A stretch of 64,000 bases of DNA from Sedimenticola selenatireducens DSM 17993 (GCF_000428045.1 NZ_KE386614.1:72066-136065); one strand, 5' to 3'; shown: positions 1 to 9,859, counted from the first letter of the stretch. Notes: generated by a model from the letters alone, not told the origin. A program made the numbers and translations.

Positions 1-160
1 TCTGCTGCCAGATTGGCAGTTCCCCGGGCTTGGGTTCCAGTAGCGGTTCGTCCTCCGCGTCCACCAGGGTGGTGGAGAGGGCGCCGAGGTTCTCGAACAG
101 CAGTTCGATCAGTGGTGCCTGGTCTTTGCTGGTAATCAGATGGGCTTGTATCCAGGGCAC
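1..160 (-). CDS. prmA: Ribosomal protein L11 methyltransferase, N-terminal fragment (cut by window edge)
   Basis: Only the first 53 codons lie in the window. They begin with GTG at 158-160 and read VPWIQAHLITSKDQAPLIEL, which fits the N-terminal substrate-binding domain of PrmA, the enzyme that trimethylates ribosomal protein L11. A GGAG ribosome binding site lies a few bases upstream. It follows accC by 36 bases on the same strand, and accB-accC-prmA is a common gammaproteobacterial order, which supports the call. The catalytic methyltransferase domain is outside the window, so the assignment rests on the N-terminus and on context. Confidence 0.75.
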   Translation of the reverse strand, partial: MPWIQAHLITSKDQAPLIELLFENLGALSTTLVDAEDEPLLEPKPGELPIWQQ

Positions 161-196
161 GATCAACTCCAGTCGACGGGGCCGGTAATCCGGCTC

Positions 197-1537
197 CTAG
201 ATACCCAGTTTCTTTTCCAGGTAATGAATGTTGGCGCCACCCTTGGCGAATGCTTCGTCCTGCATAATCCGCTGCTGCAACGGGATGTTGGTCTTGATAC
301 CGTCCACCACCATCTCCGAGAGCGCCGTCTTCATGCGGGCGATGGCCGATGCGCGGTTCTCGCCATGGGCGATCAGCTTGCCGATCATGGAGTCGTAGTG
401 GGGCGGTACCCGGTAACCATCGTAGATGTGGGTGTCCACGCGAATACCGGGACCCCCGGGGATATGCAAATGGGTGATGTCACCCGGGCTGGGCATGAAG
501 CTGTCCGGGTCCTCGGCGTTGATGCGGCATTCCACGGCATGGCCACGGATCTGGATATCGGACTGCCGGTAGGCAAGCGCTTCGCCGGCGGCGATACGCA
601 GCTGCTCCTTGACGATATCGACACCGGTGATCATCTCGGTGACCGGGTGCTCGACCTGAATCCGGGTGTTCATCTCGATGAAATAGAACTCGCCGTTTTC
701 ATACAGGAATTCGAACGTGCCGGCGCCGCGGTAGCCGATGCGACGGCACGCCTCGGCACAGCGTTCGCCCAGGCGATTGCGCAACTCTTCGGAGATGCCC
801 GGTGCCGGCGCCTCTTCCACCACCTTCTGGTGCCGGCGCTGCATGGAACAGTCGCGCTCACCCAGATGGATGGCGTTGCCGTGGGTGTCCGCCAGCACCT
901 GAAACTCCACATGACGTGGATTCTCCAGATACTTTTCCATGTAGACGGTATCGTTGCCGAAGGCGGCGCCCGCCTCGGCCTTGGTCAGGGAGATGGCGTT
1001 GAGCAGGGTTGCCTCGGTATGCACCACGCGCATGCCGCGCCCGCCACCACCACCGGCCGCCTTGATAATGACCGGATAGCCGATGTCGGTGGCCATTTTC
1101 AGGGTCTTGCGCTCGTCGTTGTCGAGCGGCCCGTCCGAGCCCGGGACGCAAGGCACACCCGCGGCCTTCATCGCCTCGATGGCGGTAATCTTGTCCCCCA
1201 TCATGCGGATGGTTTCGGGTTTGGGGCCGATGAAAATGAAGCCGCTCTCTTCCACGCGTTCGGCGAAGTCGGCATTCTCGGAGAGGAAGCCGTACCCGGG
1301 GTGGATCGCCACGGCATCGGTTACTTCCGCGGCACTGATGATGGAGTGGACCTGCAGGTAGCTTCCGGCAGAGGGGGCGGGGCCGATGCAGACGGTTTCA
1401 TCTGCCAGTCGGACATGCTTCAACTCCCGGTCTGCCTCGGAGTGTACCGCCACGGTCTTGATGCCCAGTTCGCGGCAGGCCCGCAGGATACGCAGGGCGA
1501 TTTCGCCCCGATTGGCGATGACGATTTTTTCGATCAT
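197..1537 (-). CDS. accC: Biotin carboxylase subunit of acetyl-CoA carboxylase
   Basis: AccC carboxylates the biotin on AccB using ATP and bicarbonate, the first half-reaction of acetyl-CoA carboxylase in fatty-acid synthesis. The 446-residue product has the usual family length. It opens with [17 protein letters not shown], has the glycine-rich ATP-grasp loop [12 protein letters not shown] near residue 160, and the active-site stretch [16 protein letters not shown] near residue 290. It lies 14 bases downstream of accB and is evidently co-transcribed with it. Nothing unusual was seen. Confidence 0.98.
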   Translation of the reverse strand: MIEKIVIANRGEIALRILRACRELGIKTVAVHSEADRELKHVRLADETVCIGPAPSAGSYLQVHSIISAAEVTDAVAIHPGYGFLSENADFAERVEESGFIFIGPKPETIRMMGDKITAIEAMKAAGVPCVPGSDGPLDNDERKTLKMATDIGYPVIIKAAGGGGGRGMRVVHTEATLLNAISLTKAEAGAAFGNDTVYMEKYLENPRHVEFQVLADTHGNAIHLGERDCSMQRRHQKVVEEAPAPGISEELRNRLGERCAEACRRIGYRGAGTFEFLYENGEFYFIEMNTRIQVEHPVTEMITGVDIVKEQLRIAAGEALAYRQSDIQIRGHAVECRINAEDPDSFMPSPGDITHLHIPGGPGIRVDTHIYDGYRVPPHYDSMIGKLIAHGENRASAIARMKTALSEMVVDGIKTNIPLQQRIMQDEAFAKGGANIHYLEKKLGI

Positions 1538-1551
1538 AGCGACAGGGGCCT

Positions 1552-2001
1552 TTATTCGACAATAAACAGGGGCTCGTTGTATTCCACCGGCTGGCCGTTG
1601 TCCACCAGGATCTGGGTGACTACACCGGACTTGTCACACTCGATCTGGTTGAGAATCTTCATCGCTTCGATGATGCAGAGCGTTTCACCCGCGCTGACAT
1701 GCTGGCCGACCTCGACAAAGGGTTTGGAGGTGGGGGTGGGTGAGCGATAGAAGGTGCCGACCATGGGGGAGCGAATCGCGTGCCCCGTCAGTTCCGGCTT
1801 GGTTTCAGCCGTGGTCTCGTGCACCGGGGCAGGGTGCGCCGCCGCAACCACCTGGGGCTGAGGAGCCGCCATGCTCATGACGGGGGCGGTGGAGCTGACG
1901 CGGCTGATGCGCACCGACTCTTCCCCTTCGTGTATTTCGATCTCGGCGACATCGGACTCTTCGATGAGCTCGATCAGTTTTTTTACTTTTCGGATATCCA
2001 T
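1552..2001 (-). CDS. accB: Biotin carboxyl carrier protein of acetyl-CoA carboxylase
   Basis: AccB carries the biotin that shuttles CO2 from AccC to the carboxyltransferase. The 149-residue protein has an N-terminal [17 protein letters not shown] segment, an Ala/Pro-rich linker at about residues 40-65 and a C-terminal biotinyl domain. The biotinylation site is EAMKIL, with the modified lysine at about residue 115. It sits between aroQ (26 bases upstream) and accC, in the aroQ-accB-accC order common in gammaproteobacteria. Confidence 0.97.
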   Translation of the reverse strand: MDIRKVKKLIELIEESDVAEIEIHEGEESVRISRVSSTAPVMSMAAPQPQVVAAAHPAPVHETTAETKPELTGHAIRSPMVGTFYRSPTPTSKPFVEVGQHVSAGETLCIIEAMKILNQIECDKSGVVTQILVDNGQPVEYNEPLFIVE

Positions 2002-2027
2002 TGTGACTGTAAATCCTGGTTCAGTGG

Positions 2028-2468
2028 CTAGATGCTGAGACGCTTGAGGGCGGCGGCAAGTGCGAGTTCATAACTCTGCACCCCCAGTCCGCTGATAACG
2101 CCTTCAGCGATATCGGAAAAATAGGAGTGCTTGCGAAACGGCTCCCGTGCGTGGACATTGGAGAGATGCACTTCTATAAAGGGTATGCCCACTCCAAGCA
2201 GGGCGTCACGAAGCGCCACGCTGGTGTGAGTGAAGGCAGCAGGGTTGAAAATGATGTAGGCAATCTGCTCATCCCGGGCGCGGTGGATGCGCTCGATCAG
2301 CTCATGCTCGGCATTGCTCTGGGTAAAGGTGAGGTCATGCCCGGCGCCTTGGGTGAGGTGGATCAGCCGCTCTTCAATATCGGCGAGCGTGTCCCGGCCA
2401 TACAGCTCCGGTTCCCGGGTCCCTAATAGATTCAGGTTGGGTCCGTTCAGTACCAGAATGGTCGCCAT
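2028..2468 (-). CDS. aroQ: 3-dehydroquinate dehydratase, type II
   Basis: This enzyme dehydrates 3-dehydroquinate to 3-dehydroshikimate in aromatic amino-acid biosynthesis. The 146-residue length is typical of the type II (dodecameric) family. Signature stretches are [17 protein letters not shown], which includes the catalytic arginine and tyrosine, [17 protein letters not shown], and [17 protein letters not shown] with the catalytic histidine region. It is the first gene of an aroQ-accB-accC-prmA unit; the promoter should lie in the 221 bases upstream. Confidence 0.97.
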   Translation of the reverse strand: MATILVLNGPNLNLLGTREPELYGRDTLADIEERLIHLTQGAGHDLTFTQSNAEHELIERIHRARDEQIAYIIFNPAAFTHTSVALRDALLGVGIPFIEVHLSNVHAREPFRKHSYFSDIAEGVISGLGVQSYELALAAALKRLSI

Positions 2469-2689
2469 GCTTGTTTACCTGACAGGTGATGCGCGCTGCT
2501 GCTGCACATTTGAAGCTGCTGATGAATAAAATCGAACTGAACGCAAATTCTGACCGAGTAGAACCAGTTTGTCCAGATTTTACCGGAGATCACGCCAAGA
2601 TCGGCGAAAATTAATAGCGAATTAAAAGACTTGCCGGGCTGGGCTGTGATGGGGGCCTCAATCGGCCAGGGCGTGTAGCGCATTTTAGC
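2469..2689. other. Intergenic region upstream of aroQ and downstream of the TlpA gene
   Basis: This 221-base stretch is relatively AT-rich and contains no supported gene. It must hold the minus-strand promoter of aroQ-accBC-prmA and any terminator of the dsbD-tlpA unit. I could not pick out a convincing -35/-10 pair or a clear intrinsic terminator by eye. Confidence 0.5.
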
Positions 2690-3211
2690 CTACAGCAGCG
2701 GCAGTAACTCTTTCTCCAGTACCTCGCGGTGCACCTCGCCTGCCTGGATAAAGCGGGTCTTGCCCTGGCGGTCGAAGATGGCGGTGAAGGGGAGCGAATC
2801 GAAGCGGTTGCCCATGCGGTTTGAGAGCTCAATCGCCTTGGTGTTGCCGATCAGGATCGGAAAATTGATGTCATAGACATCGACAAAATCCTGCACCATG
2901 TCGGGGTCATCAATGGCGATGCCGACAAACTGCACCCCTTTTTCGGCGTAGTTCTTCTGGGTCTCGATGAACAGCGGCATCTCCTTGCGGCAAGGTGGAC
3001 ACCAGGTAGCCCAGTAGTTCACCACCAGGACCTTGCCATCCCATTGGCCGCTTGCCTGCTGCTTGCCCTCCAGGTTGGGGAAACTGAATGCAGGCATCTG
3101 ACTCTCGGCCTTACCGGTCAGCGTTGTTTTTGGCGGCTCCTGTTCACAACCGAGCAGCAGGACGAGACTGAGCAGGAGCAGTGGGAGGGTCAGGATGTAA
3201 CGGATATTCAT
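2690..3211 (-). CDS. TlpA/ResA-family thioredoxin-like lipoprotein
   Basis: This is a periplasmic membrane-anchored thiol-disulfide protein. The N-terminus is a hydrophobic signal ending in the lipobox LLLGC with the lipidated cysteine near residue 22. A thioredoxin fold follows with the active site WCPPC (cysteines about 71 and 74) and the cis-Pro region LPFTAIF. It overlaps the end of dsbD by four bases, so DsbD is its probable electron donor. Likely roles are reduction of apocytochrome c or other periplasmic cysteines; the exact partner cannot be told. The 173-residue length is normal for the family. Confidence 0.9.
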   Translation of the reverse strand: MNIRYILTLPLLLLSLVLLLGCEQEPPKTTLTGKAESQMPAFSFPNLEGKQQASGQWDGKVLVVNYWATWCPPCRKEMPLFIETQKNYAEKGVQFVGIAIDDPDMVQDFVDVYDINFPILIGNTKAIELSNRMGNRFDSLPFTAIFDRQGKTRFIQAGEVHREVLEKELLPLL

Positions 3212-5529
3212 TGCAGGGCGTTCCTCACATGGCTGGAAAACTCATCGGGTCCCATAAAGCCGACCACGCGATAGCCTTTCCGTTCTTTCCCGTCCCGGCC
3301 ATAGAACATGATGCTGGGTGGTCCGGGCAGGCCGAAGTGGCCCTGCAGCAGGGCCACGTCCTGTTCATCGTTGGCGGTCACGTCGGCCTGCAGCAGGACG
3401 GCATCGGCCAGTGCGGCGATCACCTTCGGGTTGCTGAAGGTGTAGCGTTCCATCTCTTTGCAGGAGACGCACCAGTCGGCATAGAAATCGAGCATCACCG
3501 GCTTGCCGGCGGCGCTGGCGGCCCCGACTTCACGTTGCAGGTCGGTTACATTCTTGATGCGCCTGAATTGCAGATGTGCGGCCTCACTGCTACCGCTGGC
3601 CGCGATCAGGCCACGCAGCGGCTGCACGGTATCCTTGCCGCCAGCCGCGGCACCGATCAACATCAGGGTGCCGTAAACCAGTACCACCACGCCGAGGCCT
3701 TTCCAGAGCCGGTCCCAGCCTGACGCCTCAACCGCCAGCTCCCGCAGGGCACCCATATAGATGGCGCTCACCACCAGCAGGATGCCCCAGAGCAGCATGG
3801 CGATTTCGGCCGGTAGTATCCGTTCCAGCAGGATGATGGCCACCGCCAGCATGCCGACTCCGAAGACCGCCTTGACCCTGTCCATCCAGCTGCCGGCCCG
3901 CGGCAGGTACTTGCCGGCCGAGGTGCCGATAATAATCAGCGGTGCCCCCATGCCCATGGCCAGGGCAAACAGGGCCAGGCCGCCGAGCAGGGCGTCACCG
4001 GTCTGGCCGATATAGATCAGTGCGCCGGCCAGGGGAGGGGCCACGCAAGGGCCGACGATCAGGGCGGAAAGGAAGCCCATGATCGCCACACCCACCAGGC
4101 TGCCGCCGGATTGCCGGTTGCTCCGTTCCGCCAGTTTGCTCTGCCAACGGCTGGGCAGTTGCAGTTCATAGAAGCCGAACATGGAGAGCGCCAGCAGGAC
4201 GAACACCAGGGCGAAGAAGCCGAGAATCCATGGGTCCTGGAAGGCTGCCTGGAGATTCTGTCCGAACAGGCCCGCCAGCACGCCGGCTGCGGTGTAGGTC
4301 AGGGACATGGCCAGCACATAGACCACCGAGAGGACGAACGCCTTGCGCGTGGTGATGCTACTGCCCTGTCCGGCGATAATGCCGGAGAGGATCGGGATCA
4401 TCGGGAAGACGCAGGGCGTCAGGGAGAGCGCCAGTCCCAGGCCGAAGAACAGCAGTATCACCAGCCAGGTGCTGCCCCCGGCCAGGGTAGAGGCTATCTC
4501 ATCCAGTTCGGAAACGGGTTCCGCGGGCGCGTCTGTCGCACCCTCATCCGGTGTCTGGGTGGCGATCAGCGCCTGCTGGGCCTGCTGCAAGGGGGAGGCG
4601 GCTACTCCCTCCGGCAGGACCGGCAGGGCCAGGGACAGGGTTTTGCGGATCGGCGGATAGCAGACCCCGGCCTCGGCGCAGCCCTGATAACCCACCTGGA
4701 GTTCGACGTCCGTGGCGGCGGGGTTGCTGCGGATGAGTGACACCGGCAGATTGATCTCGTTGTGGTAGACCGGCAGATCGCCGAATGTCCCGTCGGGTCG
4801 TAATGCGTCCTGCTTGATCTCGGCGGGTGGGAGCTGGATCTGGCCGAGCTGCACGCCGTCGGTGGATTTCAGCTCTACGCTGATCTTGTCCTGATAGAGA
4901 TAAGTGCCCGGGGCGATCTGCCAGATCAGGCGGATTCGATCTGCTTGCTCGACCGTTGCCGAGAGCTGGTAGGCCTGCTCCGGAGTGAGTATCTCGTCCT
5001 CCTCCTGCAGTCCCAGTGCCTGACCCAGGTTGCCCAGGGAAGAGAGCGCGGGAGCGGCCGGCGCTTCCTGGACAGCAGCGGCCGGGGGCAGGGTAATGGA
5101 GACGTTCTCCTTCTGCGGCGGGTAACAGAGGCCGGCATCGGCACAGCCCTGGGAGACCGTGGCCAGGACCAGCGAACTGCCCGCATCGGCGGCCCTCTGA
5201 ATGGGAATTAGGACGGATACCGAGTTGCGGTACACCTCCATGTCACCGAAAAACTGGTCCTGCTTGATCTTTCCCGCCGGGAATTCGGCGTCGCCCAGGG
5301 TGATGCCAGGAGTCTGGCTGGTGATTTTGATCTTGCTGCGATAGAGATAGTAGCCGTCGACAATCTGCCAGGTGACCCGGATATTGTCAGCGTCTTCGGC
5401 CTGGGCGGTGAGTTTGAATGCCTGCTGTGGCAGCAGGTAGTCCGGTTCCGCCTGGGCCCCGGCAAATACCGGGAACAGCAGCAGGATCAGTAGCAGGAGC
5501 AGTGGGTTCAATCTTGTTGTTGTGTACAT
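3208..5529 (-). CDS. dsbD: Thiol:disulfide interchange protein DsbD with duplicated N-terminal domain
   Basis: DsbD moves electrons from cytoplasmic thioredoxin to periplasmic thiol proteins. At 773 residues it is about 200 longer than the E. coli protein (565). After a signal peptide there are two tandem nDsbD-like domains, about residues 30-150 and 175-300, with cysteine motifs GCADAGLCYPP and GCAEAGVCYPP. The membrane domain follows, with the cysteines in LTPCVFPMIP and GPCVAPPLAG, then a C-terminal thioredoxin domain with YADWCVSCKE. The extra alpha domain explains the length. The gene overlaps cutA upstream by 22 bases and the TlpA gene downstream by 4. Confidence 0.95.
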   Translation of the reverse strand: MYTTTRLNPLLLLLILLLFPVFAGAQAEPDYLLPQQAFKLTAQAEDADNIRVTWQIVDGYYLYRSKIKITSQTPGITLGDAEFPAGKIKQDQFFGDMEVYRNSVSVLIPIQRAADAGSSLVLATVSQGCADAGLCYPPQKENVSITLPPAAAVQEAPAAPALSSLGNLGQALGLQEEDEILTPEQAYQLSATVEQADRIRLIWQIAPGTYLYQDKISVELKSTDGVQLGQIQLPPAEIKQDALRPDGTFGDLPVYHNEINLPVSLIRSNPAATDVELQVGYQGCAEAGVCYPPIRKTLSLALPVLPEGVAASPLQQAQQALIATQTPDEGATDAPAEPVSELDEIASTLAGGSTWLVILLFFGLGLALSLTPCVFPMIPILSGIIAGQGSSITTRKAFVLSVVYVLAMSLTYTAAGVLAGLFGQNLQAAFQDPWILGFFALVFVLLALSMFGFYELQLPSRWQSKLAERSNRQSGGSLVGVAIMGFLSALIVGPCVAPPLAGALIYIGQTGDALLGGLALFALAMGMGAPLIIIGTSAGKYLPRAGSWMDRVKAVFGVGMLAVAIILLERILPAEIAMLLWGILLVVSAIYMGALRELAVEASGWDRLWKGLGVVVLVYGTLMLIGAAAGGKDTVQPLRGLIAASGSSEAAHLQFRRIKNVTDLQREVGAASAAGKPVMLDFYADWCVSCKEMERYTFSNPKVIAALADAVLLQADVTANDEQDVALLQGHFGLPGPPSIMFYGRDGKERKGYRVVGFMGPDEFSSHVRNALQ

Positions 5530-5837
5530 TCATCAATCCAGTGGAGATAAGCTGGCAGGCCCTGCTGTACAGGGACCGCGATGATCTCCGGAAGTTCATA
5601 GGGATGGAGGGAGAGAATGGCCTGTTGCAGATCCGGATAACGCGCTTGCGTTGTCTTGATTATCAACAGCCACTCCTCCGACGTCTCAAGCTTATCCTGC
5701 CAGACATAGACCGATTTTATCGGTGCCGTCATGCTGACGCAGGCGGCAAGTCGTTGTTCAACCAGATGGCCGGCAATCCGGTCGGCGCTAGTCTGGTCGG
5801 GACAGGTACAGTAGATCAAAAGCTTGTCCACGGGCAT
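5508..5837 (-). CDS. cutA: Divalent-cation tolerance protein CutA
   Basis: CutA is a small trimeric cytoplasmic protein linked to divalent-metal tolerance; its biochemical role is poorly defined. The product reads MPVDKLLIYCTCPDQTSADR and includes VYVWQDKLETSEEWLLIIKT, matching the family core. I chose the ATG at 5835-5837 (109 residues) because an upstream in-frame TTG at 5873 would add a non-conserved leader. The 3' end overlaps the start of dsbD by 22 bases, so the two are translationally linked, a common cutA-dsbD arrangement. Confidence 0.92.
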   Translation of the reverse strand: MPVDKLLIYCTCPDQTSADRIAGHLVEQRLAACVSMTAPIKSVYVWQDKLETSEEWLLIIKTTQARYPDLQQAILSLHPYELPEIIAVPVQQGLPAYLHWIDECTQQQD

Positions 5838-6150
5838 CTGCCGGAAGATACAGGATTGCCCGGTTGTGCGCAAAATGAAAAGTGGTTGCAGGGCGAGACT
5901 TCTTCAGTGAATTGAACTTTGCGTCAACCTCTGGCAAAGACGCCAAGAGCGCCACGATAACCTGGAGAAACTGCCCTGATATCACAACAGACCCTGGATT
6001 AGGCGATGAGCTGTTATTTACCCCGAGTTTTTTGACCTTTGAGTGCGCTGTATTCTTGCGAGAGTAATTCGGGCTACACGGCATGAGGCGATTCCCGGCA
6101 GGTGGTGGTCAGCTTGAATCGCGTAGATTCGGGGCGTAAGCTCTGCCCCC
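5838..6150. other. Divergent intergenic region between cutA and fxsA
   Basis: About 310 bases between a minus-strand (cutA-dsbD-tlpA) and a plus-strand (fxsA-murI) unit. It should carry promoters in both directions. A fragment resembling the dispersed GCGCAAAGAACGC-type repeat (ggcaaagacgccaagagcgc) occurs near 5934-5953. Short open frames here overlap on both strands and lack ribosome binding sites or recognisable sequence, so no gene is called. Confidence 0.5.
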
Positions 6151-6597
6151 ATGAATCCAATAGTCCTGCTTCTGCTGCTGTTTGTCGGAATTCCCCTGTT
6201 TGAGCTCTATTTCCTGATCGAGGTTGGTTCTCAGATAGGCGCCCTGCCGACCATATTTCTTACCGTTTTTACCGCGGTGCTGGGTGGATTGCTGGTCCGC
6301 TTGCAGGGCTTTTCCACCGCCATGCGGGTGCGGGCCGGGATGGACCGCGGAGAAGTGCCGGCCATCGAAATGCTGGAAGGGGTGGTGTTGCTGCTCAGCG
6401 GTATCCTGCTGTTGTTACCCGGATTTTTTACCGACTTGTTCGGTTTTCTCTGCCTGGTCCCGCCCATACGCCGTGCCATGATCGTCTGGTTCCTGAAACG
6501 TTCCGGGACCATGCGTCCCGCCCCGGGTGTCGATCCTGCGCAGCAACCCGGCGAGCATCGGGTGATTGAAGGCGAATATCGTCGGGATGATGACTGA
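6151..6597 (+). CDS. fxsA: FxsA family membrane protein
   Basis: FxsA proteins are small inner-membrane proteins; E. coli FxsA, when overproduced, relieves exclusion of phage T7 by the F plasmid. This 148-residue protein has hydrophobic segments at the N-terminus (IVLLLLLFVGIPLFELYFLI), about residues 28-50, and a long one near 75-100 containing LLLLPGFFTDLFGFL, the conserved FxsA region. A charged cytoplasmic tail follows. It overlaps the murI start, so the two are probably co-transcribed. Confidence 0.9.
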   Translation: MNPIVLLLLLFVGIPLFELYFLIEVGSQIGALPTIFLTVFTAVLGGLLVRLQGFSTAMRVRAGMDRGEVPAIEMLEGVVLLLSGILLLLPGFFTDLFGFLCLVPPIRRAMIVWFLKRSGTMRPAPGVDPAQQPGEHRVIEGEYRRDDD

Positions 6598-7402
6598 CCT
6601 GGAAGTTGCCGGACCGATCGGTGTTTTCGATTCCGGGATTGGCGGGCTGTCGGTACTGAAACATATCCGCCGGCTGTTGCCGGCGGAGTCACTCCTTTAT
6701 GTGGCCGACACCGGCCATCTCCCCTATGGCAGCAAGCCGCCTGATGTGGTGCTCCGGCGTTCTGTGGCGATTAGCCGGTTCCTGGTGGAGCGGGGCGCCA
6801 AGGCCATTGTGGTGGCCTGCAATACCGCCACTGCGGTAGCGGTTGCCGAGCTGCGGCAACAGTTTGCGCTGCCGGTAATCGGCGTCGAACCGGGGCTAAA
6901 GCCGGGAATCAGTCGCAGTCGGGGCGGGGTGGTCGGGGTTTTGGCGACGGAAGGCACCCTGGGCAGTGAAAAATTCCGGCGCCTGGTCTCGGCTCATGGG
7001 CAACAGCGTCAGGTGATCGTACAGCCCTGCCCGGGTTGGGTGGAACAGGTAGAGTCGTGCACGTTTGATAGTGCCGGGGCACGTGAGTTGATTGCGTCCA
7101 TCATCACTCCCTTGCTGCGGCAGGGTGTGGATACCCTGGTGCTCGGTTGCACCCATTACCCCTATCTGCGGCCGCTGATTCAGGAGCTGGCGGGACCGGA
7201 AGTGGAGATTGTGGATACCGGACCGGCAATTGCCCGGGAATTGCAGCGCCGCCTCGACCTTCTGGGATTGTTGACGGACAGTGCGGTCGCCGGCGACGAA
7301 CGATTCTGGGTAAGTGGTGATGCCCGGTCGGCCGGATGGCAGTTTGCCCGGCTGTGGCGGCCTGGCTGTCTCTTGGAGCCACTGCCGGACAGCGTGAAAT
7401 AA
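6587..7402 (+). CDS. murI: Glutamate racemase
   Basis: MurI converts L-glutamate to D-glutamate for peptidoglycan. The two catalytic cysteines are visible in VACNTATAVAV and VLGCTHYPYL, and the N-terminus has the substrate loop FDSGIGGLSVL. The start could be ATG 6587 or 6590; an upstream TTG at 6566 is less likely. With ATG 6587 the protein is 271 residues, normal for the family. It overlaps fxsA by 11 bases and runs convergently into the ydcF-like gene 15 bases downstream. Confidence 0.95.
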   Translation: MMTDLEVAGPIGVFDSGIGGLSVLKHIRRLLPAESLLYVADTGHLPYGSKPPDVVLRRSVAISRFLVERGAKAIVVACNTATAVAVAELRQQFALPVIGVEPGLKPGISRSRGGVVGVLATEGTLGSEKFRRLVSAHGQQRQVIVQPCPGWVEQVESCTFDSAGARELIASIITPLLRQGVDTLVLGCTHYPYLRPLIQELAGPEVEIVDTGPAIARELQRRLDLLGLLTDSAVAGDERFWVSGDARSAGWQFARLWRPGCLLEPLPDSVK

Positions 7403-7417
7403 CTTGTCAGAAACGCC

Positions 7418-8179
7418 TCAGCCGAGGAAACGATACCACCAGCGTCCCAGGTGTTCATGCAGCGCAAAGTAGCTGTTCAGAAATGCCTTGGCGTTGGGCA
7501 ACCAGTCGTGGAACGAGGCCCGGTCAGCCGGCCCATGGGCAAACCCGGTTGGTGCCGGCTGCACCTCGATTCCGACTGCCTCGAATACATCCAGGGCGCG
7601 CAGCATATGCCAGGCATGGGTCACCAGCATGATCTTGCGAATGCCACGTCTGCTCAACAGCGGTTTGAGTGCCCGGGCTTGCTCCCGGGTGGTGCGGCTC
7701 TGCTCTTCCACGGTCAGCACTTTTGCGCCGAACTCCTGCTCCAGTAGCACCTTGGCAATCGCCGCCTCGCTGGGGCCGTTGCTGCGCGGGGTACCACCAC
7801 TGGGAATCAGCGGCAGGCCGCTTTTGTGTGATAGCCAGGCGGCGTAACGCAGCCGCTCCAGAAACAGCGCATTGGCCGTGTCCTGATCGCCAAATTCCGG
7901 AGCCGATTCATGTCGGCCGGCGCCCAGCACCACGATGGCATCGGCGCTGGAACTGCGGATCTGGTCCTCGGTCAGTGCGGCAACCGTCTCCAGGCCGGCC
8001 ATCAGCTGACCGGAAAAGTAAGGCGTCGATAGCAGATAGAACCCGGCCAGGGTGGCCAGCAGCAGCAGTTTGCCAATCAGTCGCCGGGCCAGAACCAGGC
8101 CGAGCAGTCCCAGTATTATCAGAATCCCCGGTGGCAGGACCAGTGTTTTCAGAGCCCAGACGATCTCCTGATTCATCAT
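7418..8179 (-). CDS. YdcF/ElyC-type DUF218 membrane protein
   Basis: The 253-residue protein has two N-terminal membrane segments (about residues 10-30 and 36-55) and a DUF218 domain beginning DAIVVLGAGRHESAPEF. Conserved pieces include SGGTPRSNGPSEA and LVTHAWHMLRA. Relatives such as ElyC (YcbC) affect envelope polysaccharide and peptidoglycan assembly, but the activity of this member is unknown. It overlaps the lipA stop by one base (TAATG) with an AGGAG site just before, so it is translationally coupled at the end of the cell-wall/lipoate operon. Confidence 0.85.
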   Translation of the reverse strand: MMNQEIVWALKTLVLPPGILIILGLLGLVLARRLIGKLLLLATLAGFYLLSTPYFSGQLMAGLETVAALTEDQIRSSSADAIVVLGAGRHESAPEFGDQDTANALFLERLRYAAWLSHKSGLPLIPSGGTPRSNGPSEAAIAKVLLEQEFGAKVLTVEEQSRTTREQARALKPLLSRRGIRKIMLVTHAWHMLRALDVFEAVGIEVQPAPTGFAHGPADRASFHDWLPNAKAFLNSYFALHEHLGRWWYRFLG

Positions 8180-9165
8180 TACTCCTGGCTGTCGCGGTCG
8201 AGTAGCGGATTGGCCTGCAGGTCGGCGTGATAGGAGGAGCGCACCAGCGGGCCACTGGCCACATTGGCAAAGCCCATCGCCTCGCCCTGCCGGCGCAGGT
8301 CATCGAATTCCCGGGGTGTGACGAAGCGGTCAACCGGCAGATGGTCCCGGCTGGGCTGCAGGTACTGGCCCAGCGTCAGCATGTTGACCTGGTGCTCACG
8401 CAGGTCCTGCATCACGGTCAGCACTTCGTCAGTGGTCTCGCCCAGTCCCAGCATCAAGCCGGACTTGGTCTGTACATCGGGGTGGCGTTGCTTGAATCGG
8501 GCCAACAGATCGAGTGATCCCTGGTAGTCCGCGCCGGGACGGGCCTGGCGGTAGAGTCGGGGGATGGTCTCCAGATTGTGGTTGAACACGTCCGGCTGGG
8601 TCTCGGCGAACGCCTCCAGTGCTACGTCGATACGGCCACGGAAATCGGGTACCAGGATCTCGATGCGGGTGTCCGGGTTGCTGCCGCGCAAGGCTGTTAT
8701 GCAGTCGACGAAATGCCCGGCGCCGCCATCCCGCAAATCATCCCGGTCCACCGAGGTGACCACCACGTAGCGCAACTGCATCGCCTTTACCGCCTCGGCC
8801 AGTTCTGCCGGCTCATGCGGGTCCAGCGGCAGCGGCTTGCCGTGGGCTACGTCGCAGAAGGGGCAGCGACGGGTGCAGATATCCCCCATGATCATGAAGG
8901 TGGCGGTGCCGTGGCTGAAGCACTCCCCCAGATTGGGACAGGCAGCCTCTTCACACACCGAGCTGAGTTTGCTCTGGCGCAGGATCTGCTTGATCTGGTT
9001 GACCCGCTCACCACTGGGCATTTTTACCCGAATCCAGTCCGGCTTGCGTGGCATCACGCGGGTCGGCTCCACTTTTACGGGAATCCTGGCCAGTTTTTCG
9101 CTGCCGCGCTGGTGGGTCTCGGGGGTGGCCCGGGATGGGGCGTTGTGGTCTTCGGCTTTACTCAT
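8179..9165 (-). CDS. lipA: Lipoyl synthase
   Basis: LipA is a radical-SAM enzyme that inserts two sulfurs into protein-bound octanoyl groups. The 328-residue protein carries the auxiliary cluster motif [12 protein letters not shown] (C-x4-C-x5-C), the radical-SAM motif [10 protein letters not shown] (C-x3-C-x2-C), and the C-terminal RSSYHAD serine motif that ligates the auxiliary cluster. It overlaps lipB by 8 bases, giving the conserved ybeD-lipB-lipA order. Confidence 0.98.
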   Translation of the reverse strand: MSKAEDHNAPSRATPETHQRGSEKLARIPVKVEPTRVMPRKPDWIRVKMPSGERVNQIKQILRQSKLSSVCEEAACPNLGECFSHGTATFMIMGDICTRRCPFCDVAHGKPLPLDPHEPAELAEAVKAMQLRYVVVTSVDRDDLRDGGAGHFVDCITALRGSNPDTRIEILVPDFRGRIDVALEAFAETQPDVFNHNLETIPRLYRQARPGADYQGSLDLLARFKQRHPDVQTKSGLMLGLGETTDEVLTVMQDLREHQVNMLTLGQYLQPSRDHLPVDRFVTPREFDDLRRQGEAMGFANVASGPLVRSSYHADLQANPLLDRDSQE

Positions 9166-9859
9166 GGGAAATGTTATCGCCTGTTGTTAGTTTGTTTTGT
9201 ACCCTGTCTATATCATTCTGACAGGGTACTTTATTGTAGCCGAGTCGCCTTAAGATGTGGCGGGCCAGCCGGTTACCCACGGTAAACAGCGCCACCGGTT
9301 GCGTCAGGTCGCGCATCTGTACCACCTGTAGATCCGGATAGCCACAGGGATTGATGCGGCTGAACGGCTCCAGATCCATGTCAACATTCAGACTCAGGCC
9401 GTGAAAACTGCAGCCGTGCCGCACCCGCAGTCCCAGTGCCGCGATCTTGCAACCGTCCACATAGACACCGGGAGCGTCCGGGCGGGCCGCCGATGCAATC
9501 CCGAACTCCCGCAGCAGATCCACGATGCTCTGTTCGATCAGGGTGACCAGCTGGCGCACCCCCAGGCCGTAGTGTCGCAGATTCAGCAGCAGGTATGCGA
9601 CCAGCTGTCCCGGGCCGTGGTAGGTGACCTGGCCGCCGCGATCCGTTCGGATGACGGGGATATCACCCGGGTCGAGCAGGTGCTCCGGCTTGCCGGCCTG
9701 TCCCAGGGTGAATACCGGTAGATGTTCCACCAGCCAGATTTCATCCCGGGTGGTCGCATCCCGGCTGGCGGTGAAGGCCTGCATCTCCTGCCACACCGGC
9801 TCATAGGGCTGCCGGCCCAGCTGCCGGATCAGCGGCGGAAGGGCGGGGCGGTTGCCCAT
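9158..9859 (-). CDS. lipB: Octanoyl-[ACP]:protein N-octanoyltransferase
   Basis: LipB transfers octanoate from acyl carrier protein to lipoyl domains, the step before LipA. It has the family signature [18 protein letters not shown], the catalytic lysine in [16 protein letters not shown] and the catalytic cysteine in INPCGYPDL. The 233 residues are slightly longer than E. coli LipB, with a C-terminal extension that overlaps lipA. Its start ATG touches the ybeD stop codon. Confidence 0.97.
   Translation of the reverse strand: MGNRPALPPLIRQLGRQPYEPVWQEMQAFTASRDATTRDEIWLVEHLPVFTLGQAGKPEHLLDPGDIPVIRTDRGGQVTYHGPGQLVAYLLLNLRHYGLGVRQLVTLIEQSIVDLLREFGIASAARPDAPGVYVDGCKIAALGLRVRHGCSFHGLSLNVDMDLEPFSRINPCGYPDLQVVQMRDLTQPVALFTVGNRLARHILRRLGYNKVPCQNDIDRVQNKLTTGDNISHE

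Noticed and set aside
140-1750. A 536-codon plus-strand open frame across accC/accB
   Set aside because: It is the antisense shadow of accC, which has full-length family motifs; the high GC removes stop codons on the opposite strand.
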